Shown here: positions 1 through 5,552 of the stretch, piece by piece
Numbering within the stretch: position 1 is the stretch's first letter
How the letters are laid out: the number at the start of each line of letters is the position of its first letter
NCBI GenBank assembly: GCA_002427975.1
Contig: DIZT01000250.1
Location: 1 to 6,313, forward strand
DNA length: 6,313 bases
Reading direction: 5' to 3'
Source: Micrococcaceae bacterium UBA6021
Lineage (GTDB): Bacteria > Actinomycetota > Actinomycetes > Actinomycetales > Micrococcaceae
Made by a program: the position numbers and the translations under genes
Notes under the pieces: model-generated
What the model was told of the DNA's origin: nothing
What the model saw: only the letters and a program-made list of their open reading frames with translations
Databases searched by the model: none

Positions 1-1
1 C

Positions 2-2554
2 CTGCAGTTCTTCCTTAACAACGACGCGACTCTCGGAGACCCCGTCACGGCATGTGTCGTCGTCGACAATCAGGGCAACTGCACGGGGACCGCCATGAAA
101 CCCTCGGACGGCAATGACGTCCTCTTCGGCGACCTCGGCAATGACTGGCTCGTGGGCGGGACCGGGAACGACACACTGTACGGCGGCTACGGCAACGATC
201 TGCTGCAGGCCGATGACGACCTCACTACAGGCACCGCCTACGGTCTCAACGACGTCCCGGACGGCCCCAACTCGACGTATGAGGACCGGGCATTCGGCGG
301 CGGCGGCCTCGACATCCTCGTCGGCAACACGGGCGGTGACCGGCTTATCGACTGGGTTGGCGAGTTCAACTCGTACATCGTCCCGTTTGCGCCGTTTGGC
401 ATCGCCACCGTGAGCCGCCAGGTGGAGCCGCAGCTGCCCGAATTCCTCTACGCAATGTCCCGCTCACAGGGTGCCGACCCGACCCGCGCCACGGACACGG
501 GCGACGACCCGGCCCGCAACGGCGAGCCCGACGGCGAACTCGGCCTGGTGACCCAGCACGATCACGGTCTGTGGCAGCAGCAGACCGGCGGCCCCACCGA
601 CCCGCAGGCCGGCAACCTGCCCGGCGGCAAGCGGGACGTCCTCCGCTCGGCAGACTTCAATGGCGGCACAACGCAGGGCTTCGCGGTGGACTCCGGGTCC
701 TTCCAAGCGGTCAACGGCCAGCTCCAGGTGGCCGCCTCCAGCCTCGGTAAGGACGCGGCCGCCGTCTGGTACGCCGACGCTTACCTGCCTGTGTACTTCG
801 AGATCCGGGCGACCATCAGTGTCCAGAAGCCGACGGGTGGCTGGAAGGCGAACTCGTTCGTCATCTTCGACTACTGGAGCCCCACTGACTTCAAGTTCGC
901 GGGCATCGACGTCTCGATCAACAAGATGGTCATCGGGCACCGGGACGCCAACGGCTGGTGGTACGACTCCCAGGGCTCCGTGACCGGGTCCCTCAGCGCG
1001 GGCGTGTTCTACGACGTCCTGGTAGCCGTCAACGGGACCGTCGTGACGGTGACCGTCAATGGTGCCAAGGCGTACACGTATACGTTCCCTGCGAGGGTCC
1101 TGCCCAACGGCGACCAGGTAGGACTCAACAAGGGCTTTATCGGTTTTGGCTCGAACAATTCGCAGGGCTCCGTCGACAATATCGCGCTCCAGGTTCTCCC
1201 GCCGCAGCTCTCCCTGGACCGTACGAGCTACTTCGATACCGGGGCCGCCGACTGGTTCACCGCGGACCAGACGGGCATCTGGAATGTCGCGTACGGCCGC
1301 TATGGAACCGCTGCGGGCAGCGTCCCGGCCGTGTCCGTCACGAGCTACTCGCCGCAGGGCCAGCTGCTGGACCCGACCTCGTACGTTGAGGTCATCGGGG
1401 TCCTGAACACGGGTGGCGTGGCAGGCCTGGTCTTTGACGAGTACGCGCCCAACGACTTCAAGTTCGCCGTGCTGGACGTGACCGGCCAGCGGGTCGTCGT
1501 GGGGCACCTGGACCCGCGGCGCGGCTGGCAGATCCAGCAGTGGTTCGCGGCGGCGCTCGTCGCGGGCCGGGACTACACGCTCGACCTTGTGCTCAAAGGC
1601 ACCGTTGTCACCGTCACGCTCAACGGCAGCGTCCTGGGCAGCTACGTCTTCAACGGCGCCGTGGCCGACGGCCGCGTGGGTACCGTCGCCCAGTCCGGCA
1701 CCGCGTCGTTCGACTCGTTCCGCTTCATGACGGACAGCCAGGCGTTCACCGGAACCACGGCGCCACCGCCCACGATCTCGATCGCGGACGCGTCCGTCAC
1801 GGCCCCCACCACAGGAAGCACGACGGCGACGCTCACCATCACGCTGTCGGCCGCCCCCACCAGCCCGCTCACCTTGCAATGGACGGTCCTCGACGGGCCC
1901 GTGGCCACGGCCGCCGCGGGCGACTTCGCGGCCCAGTCGGGCACCGTTACGGTCGCGGCCGGCTCCACAAGCGTGACCATTAAGGTCACTGTGAACGGCA
2001 GCGGCGTCTACGAGCCGATCGAGTTCTTCTGGGTCCAGGTCTTCCCGGCGGCCGGCTACAACCTCGCCCGCGGGTTCGCGGCCGTTACCATCACCAGCGC
2101 GATCGCCCCGCCGAAGGGAGCAGCCACCACCACGGCCACCGCGCTGGCGACGGCCAGCGCGGCAGGCTCGGCACCCGCCCTCTACTCGGCAACAACCACC
2201 ACCGGCACATCGTCCACCAGCACGGAGACGTCCAGTACGGCCGCGAGTACGAGCGGCGCAAGTATCACCACGGTCCCGGCGCATGGGGGCAGTACCGTGA
2301 CCTCGGCGGGCGGCGCGTCCTTCAAAGTCGCGGGGGCCAACAACAGGGACTTCTATCAGGTTACGGTCATCTGCACGGTGAACGGCCTGGTGGTCTACGG
2401 GACCTCGCTCACGCTGGTCATCGGAGCCGATGGCACGGGGCGGACCCCGGTCATCTACCCGCCGGCCGGCAGCACGTGCACGGCAACCCTGCAGATCCCG
2501 AAGCAGATCGACAGGCCGCGCACGGTCAGTTCCATCATGTTTGCCGTGATCTAG
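2..2554 (+). CDS. Large modular RTX / LamG-like / Calx-beta protein, 5' partial
   Basis: The frame is open from base 2 to the TAG at 2552-2554, so 850 codons are visible and the true start lies left of the window. The ATG at 95 is inside the gene, because the 31 codons before it read as a normal extracellular segment (two Cys, at 53 and 80) and it has no ribosome site. Order seen: RTX nonapeptides (110-217, a degenerate set at 290-352), an Asp/Gly/Pro-rich linker, two LamG/concanavalin-like beta domains (653-1195 and 1229-1732), a Calx-beta-like domain (about 1769-2098), a Thr/Ser/Ala-rich stretch, and a C-terminal domain with Cys at 2372 and 2477. RTX and Calx-beta modules are known to bind calcium outside the cell, so an exported adhesive or matrix role is likely but inferred. 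No LPXTG signal or terminal membrane helix is visible. The substrate is unknown, and no catalytic motif is seen in this part. Confidence 0.9.
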   Translation: MQFFLNNDATLGDPVTACVVVDNQGNCTGTAMKPSDGNDVLFGDLGNDWLVGGTGNDTLYGGYGNDLLQADDDLTTGTAYGLNDVPDGPNSTYEDRAFGGGGLDILVGNTGGDRLIDWVGEFNSYIVPFAPFGIATVSRQVEPQLPEFLYAMSRSQGADPTRATDTGDDPARNGEPDGELGLVTQHDHGLWQQQTGGPTDPQAGNLPGGKRDVLRSADFNGGTTQGFAVDSGSFQAVNGQLQVAASSLGKDAAAVWYADAYLPVYFEIRATISVQKPTGGWKANSFVIFDYWSPTDFKFAGIDVSINKMVIGHRDANGWWYDSQGSVTGSLSAGVFYDVLVAVNGTVVTVTVNGAKAYTYTFPARVLPNGDQVGLNKGFIGFGSNNSQGSVDNIALQVLPPQLSLDRTSYFDTGAADWFTADQTGIWNVAYGRYGTAAGSVPAVSVTSYSPQGQLLDPTSYVEVIGVLNTGGVAGLVFDEYAPNDFKFAVLDVTGQRVVVGHLDPRRGWQIQQWFAAALVAGRDYTLDLVLKGTVVTVTLNGSVLGSYVFNGAVADGRVGTVAQSGTASFDSFRFMTDSQAFTGTTAPPPTISIADASVTAPTTGSTTATLTITLSAAPTSPLTLQWTVLDGPVATAAAGDFAAQSGTVTVAAGSTSVTIKVTVNGSGVYEPIEFFWVQVFPAAGYNLARGFAAVTITSAIAPPKGAATTTATALATASAAGSAPALYSATTTTGTSSTSTETSSTAASTSGASITTVPAHGGSTVTSAGGASFKVAGANNRDFYQVTVICTVNGLVVYGTSLTLVIGADGTGRTPVIYPPAGSTCTATLQIPKQIDRPRTVSSIMFAVI
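110..217 (+). repeat. RTX calcium-binding nonapeptide array, four units
   Basis: Four consecutive nine-codon units each begin Gly-Asn-Asp and follow GNDxLxGGx: [27 protein letters not shown] and GNDLLQADD, the last degenerate. In the hemolysin-type family such repeats form a parallel beta-roll with calcium between turns. Four units make a short roll. A further degenerate set follows at 290-352 after a 24-residue insertion. The repeats lie far from the C-terminus, unlike typical type I secretion substrates. Confidence 0.93.
290..352 (+). repeat. Degenerate RTX-like repeats
   Basis: The residues [19 protein letters not shown] carry the GGxGxDxLxGNxGxD spacing of RTX units with some substitutions. 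They probably continue or cap the calcium beta-roll at 110-217 after an Asp/Asn/Gly-rich insertion. The repeat family is clear; the structural role is inferred. Confidence 0.75.
653..1195 (+). repeat. LamG/concanavalin-like beta domain, copy 1
   Basis: About 181 residues opening with [10 protein letters not shown] and closing with SVDNIALQV, a common frame of LamG-like and related jelly-roll domains. Internal marks shared with copy 2 are an aromatic/Asp segment ending in DFKFA (DFKF codons start at 887), [11 protein letters not shown], and [10 protein letters not shown]. Domains of this fold usually bind glycans or proteins outside the cell. I assign the fold from pattern only; the ligand is unknown. 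Confidence 0.7.
1229..1732 (+). repeat. LamG/concanavalin-like beta domain, copy 2
   Basis: About 168 residues paralogous to the domain at 653-1195. Shared elements keep their order and spacing: DFKFA (start 1454), [21 protein letters not shown], and a closing SFDSFRF. DFKFA is 189 codons after its copy-1 counterpart and GTVVTVT about 188. Divergence elsewhere is considerable, so the duplication is old. The function of the pair is inferred to be ligand binding. Confidence 0.7.
1769..2098 (+). other. Calx-beta-like domain within the RTX protein
   Basis: About 110 residues match the Calx-beta pattern: a [10 protein letters not shown] opening strand, alternating Thr/Leu strands, GDF then SGTVTVAAG, a VTIKVTV strand, and the acidic [11 protein letters not shown] strand before AAVTI. 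The two acidic residues in the YEPIE segment fit the place where Calx-beta domains bind calcium. Such domains are common in large bacterial surface proteins, often beside RTX repeats as here. Confidence 0.75.
2108..2300 (+). repeat. Thr/Ser/Ala-rich low-complexity linker
   Basis: About 64 codons are dominated by Thr, Ser and Ala, with runs such as [19 protein letters not shown]. It looks like a flexible spacer between the Calx-beta-like domain and the C-terminal domain, and could be O-glycosylated as similar stretches are in some actinobacterial secreted proteins. Glycosylation is an inference. Confidence 0.75.
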
Positions 2555-2586
2555 CGGACCCTTGTGCGTCGCTGGGGCATCGTCAG

Positions 2587-2616
2587 CCAAATCCCGTTGA
2601 ACCGGGCCAATTTTGG
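2587..2616 (+). terminator. Weak candidate terminator after the RTX gene
   Basis: An imperfect hairpin starts 32 bases after the stop codon. CCAAA (2587-2591) can pair with TTTGG (2612-2616), and CCCG (2593-2596) with CGGG (2603-2606) around a TTGAAC loop. An uneven internal loop separates the two stems and only a short T run is present. It could end the RTX transcript, but it is weak and another mechanism is possible. Confidence 0.3.
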
Positions 2617-2638
2617 ACTTACGGGCGTAAAATAAGGG

Positions 2639-2662
2639 CACTGACCCCACCTGGGGGCAGTG
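2639..2662 (+). promoter_or_regulatory. Leader hairpin 1 upstream of the small gene
   Basis: CACTG-A-CCCC (2639-2648), a four-base loop ACCT, then GGGGG-CAGTG (2653-2662) forms a nine-pair stem with one A-G mismatch. It could be a second terminator element for the RTX gene, but it lacks a T run, so a place in the leader of the gene at 2700 fits as well. Its CCCC arm can alternatively pair with the G-rich ribosome site at 2687-2692. Confidence 0.45.
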
Positions 2663-2666
2663 GCTC

Positions 2667-2691
2667 TTCCGCCCGGACTGCGGAAAGGGGG
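2667..2691 (+). promoter_or_regulatory. Leader hairpin 2 and ribosome binding site of the small gene
   Basis: TTCCGC (2667-2672) and GCGGAA (2680-2685) form a perfect six-pair stem around a seven-base loop. Its 3' arm runs directly into the purine-rich AAAGGGGG (2684-2691), which lies eight bases before the ATG at 2700 and is the evident Shine-Dalgarno site. Stem and ribosome site therefore overlap by two bases. Confidence 0.5.
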
Positions 2692-2699
2692 TGTAAGCA

Positions 2700-2915
2700 A
2701 TGGGACATGCGCTCAGCGGTTTTATGCAACTGACTGACAGGCTCCGTTTCGTCTTTGGGCCGGCCACGCGTTTGGACACGGATGCCCCCGTGGTGCATAA
2801 GCATGACGAGTTCGAGGAGGCCTCCGATGAGGATCTTTCCCACTTCGTAGTGGAAACCGATTCTGACGGACACCACTACGGCGTCCGCCTCGAAGATCTC
2901 GAAAAGCAGGGCTGA
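2700..2915 (+). CDS. Small acidic hypothetical protein, 71 aa
   Basis: I do not recognise this family. The start at 2700 is chosen because the G-rich ribosome site at 2684-2691 sits eight bases upstream. Met9 (2724) has no good site, although the regular-looking part of the protein begins there. Residues 9-24 (Leu, Phe and three Arg, then GPATR) could be a short amphipathic segment. Residues 26-56 are strongly acidic. The protein has 16 Asp/Glu against 6 Lys/Arg, 6 His (including HKH at 33-35 and HH at 58-59) and no Cys. There is no signal peptide or membrane helix, so it is probably cytoplasmic. It has its own leader and is followed after 16 bases by a strong terminator, so it looks like a single-gene unit. 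Coding-type third positions and the ribosome site support a real gene. Confidence 0.75.
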   Translation: MGHALSGFMQLTDRLRFVFGPATRLDTDAPVVHKHDEFEEASDEDLSHFVVETDSDGHHYGVRLEDLEKQG

Positions 2916-2931
2916 GGCGCCCGCTTACCCC

Positions 2932-2983
2932 AAAAAGAAATGTTCTGGCGGCCGGAAGATCCGGCGCCAGAACATCCTTTTTT
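2932..2983. terminator. Bidirectional Rho-independent terminator
   Basis: The arms 2940-2956 and 2960-2975 form a 16-pair GC-rich stem with one bulged G and an AGA loop. It is preceded by AAAAAGAAA (2932-2940) and followed by CC and six T (2978-2983), so it works as a terminator on both strands. It lies between the convergent ends of the small gene (stop at 2913-2915) and the aspartate kinase gene (stop at 3005-3007). Confidence 0.93.
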
Positions 2984-3004
2984 AACCTGCACCCAGCCTG
3001 GTGG

Positions 3005-3523
3005 CTAGCGTCCGGTGCCGCCGTAGACGGTTGCCTCGTCCTCGCTGTCCAGGTCAAAGGCCTTGTGAATGGCCCGGACGGCGTCATCGAGGAGATCGGC
3101 GTGTGTGACCACCGAGATCCGGATTTCCGAGGTGGAGATCATGTTGATGTTGATCCCGGCATCGGACAGTGCCTTGAAGAACGTCGCGGAGACGCCGGGG
3201 TGTGACCGCATGCCGGCGCCGATCAGGGACAGCTTGCCGATCTTCTCGTTGTATTCGATGTTTTCGAAGCCAATGTCCGGCTGCGCGGCCTTGAGCGCGT
3301 CCAGGGCCTCCGCACCTTCGACGATGGGCAGCGTAAAGGAAATGTCCGTCTTGCCCCTGCCGTGGGTGGAAACGTTCTGCACGATCATGTCGATGTTCGA
3401 GTGGGCGTCGGCGATGACCTGGAAGATCGCAGCTGCCTTGCCGGGGATGTCCGGTACACCCACCACGGTGACCTTGGCCTCGGAACGGTCGTGTGCAACG
3501 CCGGAGATGATTGGCTGCTCCAA
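3005..3523 (-). CDS. Candidate internal lysC beta (regulatory) subunit, 172 aa
   Basis: An in-frame TTG at 3523-3521 (codon 281 of lysC) is preceded by AGAGGGAG (3536-3529) with a five-base spacer, a good ribosome site. Starting there gives a 172-residue product holding only the two ACT domains. In C. glutamicum LysC a separate beta subunit of 172 residues starts at an internal GTG (Val250). By my alignment Val250 falls exactly on Leu281 here (VEEAVLTGVA against [10 protein letters not shown]). Known for the family: alpha2beta2 enzyme with lysine plus threonine feedback control. Inferred: the same internal initiation here, with TTG in place of GTG. Confidence 0.65.
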   Translation of the reverse strand: MEQPIISGVAHDRSEAKVTVVGVPDIPGKAAAIFQVIADAHSNIDMIVQNVSTHGRGKTDISFTLPIVEGAEALDALKAAQPDIGFENIEYNEKIGKLSLIGAGMRSHPGVSATFFKALSDAGININMISTSEIRISVVTHADLLDDAVRAIHKAFDLDSEDEATVYGGTGR

Positions 3524-4363
3524 GGCAACTCCCTCTTGAGTGGTGATTTTGTCTTCGGCGCTGGGGATGACCCAGGTGCCTTCGTTCTGGCTGAATGAGG
3601 ACCGGACGTGCAGCGGCACCCCGAACCGGCGCGCATACTCAACGCAGCGCAGATGCAGGATCTTGGCACCGGAGGCTGCCATTTCCAACATTTCTTCGCT
3701 GGAGATGGTGTCGATCTTCTGGGCAGACGGCACCACGCGGGGGTCTGCGGTGTAGATGCCGTCAACGTCGGTGTAGATTTCGCAGACGTCGGCGTTGAGC
3801 GCGGCCGCCAGGGCGACGGCGGTGGTGTCCGAGCCGCCGCGGCCCAGGGTGGTGATCTCGTTGGTGGTGCGGCTCATGCCCTGGAACCCGGCGACGATCG
3901 CGATGTGCCCCTTGTCCAGGGCTGTGCGGATGCGGTGCGGATCGACGTCGATAATGCGCGCTTTGCCGTGGATGCCGTCGGTGATCATGCCGGCCTGGGA
4001 TCCGGTGAAGGACTGGGCCGAGGCGCCGAACTTGTTGATGGCCATGGCCAGCAGGGCCATGGAGATGCGTTCGCCCGCGGAGAGGAGCATATCCATCTCG
4101 CGGGCCGGGGCGGAGTCAGTTACTTGGGCGGCGAGGTCCAGCAGTTCGTCGGTGGTATCGCCCATGGCGGAAACCACCACCACAACTTCGTTGCCCGCCC
4201 GCTGCGCGTCGACCACGCGCTTGGCGACGCGCTTGACGCCGTCGGCATCCGACACGGAGGAACCGCCGAACTTCTGCACGATCAGCTGTTTGGTCACGGC
4301 AGCGCCTCCGGGCAGCTCCTGTGGCTGCGTGGCTGTGTGCACTTCGGTAGTGGGCGTACTCAT
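3005..4363 (-). CDS. lysC: Aspartate kinase (alpha subunit)
   Basis: Phosphorylates L-aspartate with ATP to 4-aspartyl phosphate in the cytoplasm, the first step toward lysine, diaminopimelate, threonine and methionine. Seen in the 452-residue product: KFGGSS (31-36), [11 protein letters not shown] (65-75), FTGSQAG (119-125), [12 protein letters not shown] (173-184), [13 protein letters not shown] (197-209), then two ACT regulatory domains (about 290-370 and 376-445) ending in ATVYGGTGR. It aligns almost without gaps with the 421-residue Corynebacterium and Mycobacterium enzymes. The ATG at 4363 has GAAGG seven bases upstream (4371-4375). It adds a 22-residue low-complexity tail that the family lacks. 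A GTG at 4297 has a better GGAGG site and would give a family-like [12 protein letters not shown] start. The gene is transcribed alone and ends at the shared terminator; no asd follows. Ser342 corresponds to Thr311 of C. glutamicum LysC. Confidence 0.96.
   Translation of the reverse strand: MSTPTTEVHTATQPQELPGGAAVTKQLIVQKFGGSSVSDADGVKRVAKRVVDAQRAGNEVVVVVSAMGDTTDELLDLAAQVTDSAPAREMDMLLSAGERISMALLAMAINKFGASAQSFTGSQAGMITDGIHGKARIIDVDPHRIRTALDKGHIAIVAGFQGMSRTTNEITTLGRGGSDTTAVALAAALNADVCEIYTDVDGIYTADPRVVPSAQKIDTISSEEMLEMAASGAKILHLRCVEYARRFGVPLHVRSSFSQNEGTWVIPSAEDKITTQEGVALEQPIISGVAHDRSEAKVTVVGVPDIPGKAAAIFQVIADAHSNIDMIVQNVSTHGRGKTDISFTLPIVEGAEALDALKAAQPDIGFENIEYNEKIGKLSLIGAGMRSHPGVSATFFKALSDAGININMISTSEIRISVVTHADLLDDAVRAIHKAFDLDSEDEATVYGGTGR
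4295..4309 (-). promoter_or_regulatory. Alternative lysC start (GTG 4297) with strong ribosome site
   Basis: On the minus strand GGAGG (4309-4305) lies seven bases before an in-frame GTG (4297-4295, codon 23). Using it gives a 430-residue protein beginning [12 protein letters not shown], close to the usual family N-terminus. The upstream ATG at 4363 also has a fair site, so either or both may be used. Confidence 0.5.
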
Positions 4364-4580
4364 GCGCGTACCTTCACTGGATCAATCGGAGTTTTGGAGG
4401 TCAGACACGGCCTTAGCGGCTGGACGGCGTGACTTGTCAGCCCAGTTTATCGCCGCGGGCGCCCTGTCGTTGAATTGTGACCGAATCTCAGCCTCCCGGC
4501 GGATACTGCGCACGTGGGCGCGAAGGTACGCTCAGATAGTCAGTATGCATGCAACGGCTTGGGGGACAGGTGCGCGGGGA
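4364..4580. promoter_or_regulatory. Divergent intergenic region between lysC and the ABC operon
   Basis: 217 bases hold the promoters of two outward-facing units and no convincing gene. For lysC (minus strand) a -10-like TAAACT lies at 4449-4444, with a weak -35 ending in GACA (ACGACA, 4470-4465) at a short 15-base spacing; its leader would be about 75 bases. For the ABC genes (plus strand) TACGCT (4527-4532) and GATAGT (4535-4540) are -10-like, with no clear -35. I see no riboswitch-like fold and no convincing operator; TGCATGCA (4546-4553) is a short palindrome of doubtful meaning. Confidence 0.4.
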
Positions 4581-5552
4581 ATGACAGCAAATCAGGACAA
4601 CATGGACATGCCGGCCCAGCCGGAAAACGCTGGCCACAGCGGCATCACGGCCACAGCGGTGAGCCGCAGCTTCGGACAGGTGCACGCCGTCGAGCATATG
4701 GACTTCCATGCTCCGGCGGGCAAAGTCACCGCCCTCATCGGCCCCAACGGGGCCGGCAAGACCACCCTGTTGCTGATGCTGGCCTCGCTGCTGGCGCCGG
4801 ATTCCGGCAGCATCACGGTGGAAGGGCTGGACCCGCAGCACCACCGTGCCCAGGTGCGCAGGAGGATTGGCTGGATGCCGGACACCCTGGGTGTGTGGGA
4901 GTCCCTGACAGCCCGTGAGATTCTCACCCAGATGGCCCGCTTCTACCAGCTGCCCAAGGCGGGAATCCCGCAGCGCGTCTCGGAGATGCTGGACCGCGTC
5001 CGCCTGAGCGACCTGGCAGACCAGCCGGCCCGCGTCCTGTCCCGGGGGCAGCAGCAGCGGCTCAGCCTCGCCCGCGCCCTGATCCATGATCCGTCGGTCC
5101 TGCTGCTCGATGAGCCGGCGTCCGGACTCGACCCGGGATCACGGGTGGAGCTGCGGGTTATGCTGCGCCAGCTTGCGGCGGAGGGAAAGTCCATCGTGGT
5201 CTCATCCCACGTGCTCAGCGAGCTCGACGAAATCGCCGATGCCGCCGTGTTCGTCAACAGGGGACGGACCGTCCGGCACCAGACCACCGACGAGGCCGCC
5301 GCGTCCGGCCGGCGCTACGCCATCTCAGCGACCGACGGCGCGGCGCTCGCCACCAAGCTCACCGAACTCGGCCTGGCGTTCCGGATCGAGGACAGCCGCC
5401 GGCCGGCTGTCAGCCTGGTGTTGCCGAACGACGACGACGCCGCCCGCCTCCTGCGCGACCTGGTGCTGGCCGGCGTCGGGGTCCGGTCTTTTGCTCCCGC
5501 CTCGGGTGCCCTGGAAGAGACGTACATGAACCTTGAGGGGGAACGGCGATGA
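4581..5552 (+). CDS. ABC transporter ATP-binding protein (ABC-2 exporter type)
   Basis: The nucleotide-binding subunit of an ABC exporter, hydrolysing ATP at the inner face of the membrane. In the 323-residue product: Walker A GPNGAGKTT (54-62), a Q-loop region GWMPDTLG with Asp101 where Gln or Glu is usual, signature LSRGQQQR (153-160), Walker B VLLLDEP (173-179), D-loop SGLDP (181-185), and switch His210. A C-terminal extension of about 100 residues ends in LEETYMNL, like other ABC-2 ATPases. The frame is open far upstream opposite lysC, so the start is uncertain. ATG 4581 is chosen because it leaves about 20 residues before the first conserved strand; its upstream GGGGGACAGG (4561-4570) is loosely spaced. 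ATG 4545, 4602 and 4608 are alternatives. The stop overlaps the start of the permease gene. The substrate cannot be told from sequence. Confidence 0.93.
   Translation: MTANQDNMDMPAQPENAGHSGITATAVSRSFGQVHAVEHMDFHAPAGKVTALIGPNGAGKTTLLLMLASLLAPDSGSITVEGLDPQHHRAQVRRRIGWMPDTLGVWESLTAREILTQMARFYQLPKAGIPQRVSEMLDRVRLSDLADQPARVLSRGQQQRLSLARALIHDPSVLLLDEPASGLDPGSRVELRVMLRQLAAEGKSIVVSSHVLSELDEIADAAVFVNRGRTVRHQTTDEAAASGRRYAISATDGAALATKLTELGLAFRIEDSRRPAVSLVLPNDDDAARLLRDLVLAGVGVRSFAPASGALEETYMNLEGERR

Noticed and set aside
95..97. ATG as the start of the RTX protein gene
   Set aside because: The frame is open to the left edge, the preceding codons read as protein, and no ribosome site stands before it.
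464..2779. 771-codon open frame on the minus strand opposite the RTX protein gene
   Set aside because: The product is Arg/Gly/Asp-rich with no domain sense and covers a well-supported gene; long antisense frames are expected in GC-rich coding DNA.
3608..4432. 274-codon open frame on the plus strand opposite lysC
   Set aside because: Gly/Val/Asp/His-rich shadow of lysC with no recognisable domain.
4546..4553. TGCATGCA palindrome as an operator
   Set aside because: Eight bases is too short to separate from chance, and it is not repeated nearby.
3795..4580. In-frame upstream extension of the ABC ATPase opposite lysC
   Set aside because: It is antisense to lysC codons, shows no ABC sequence and lacks a suitable start signal; conserved ABC sequence begins after 4640.
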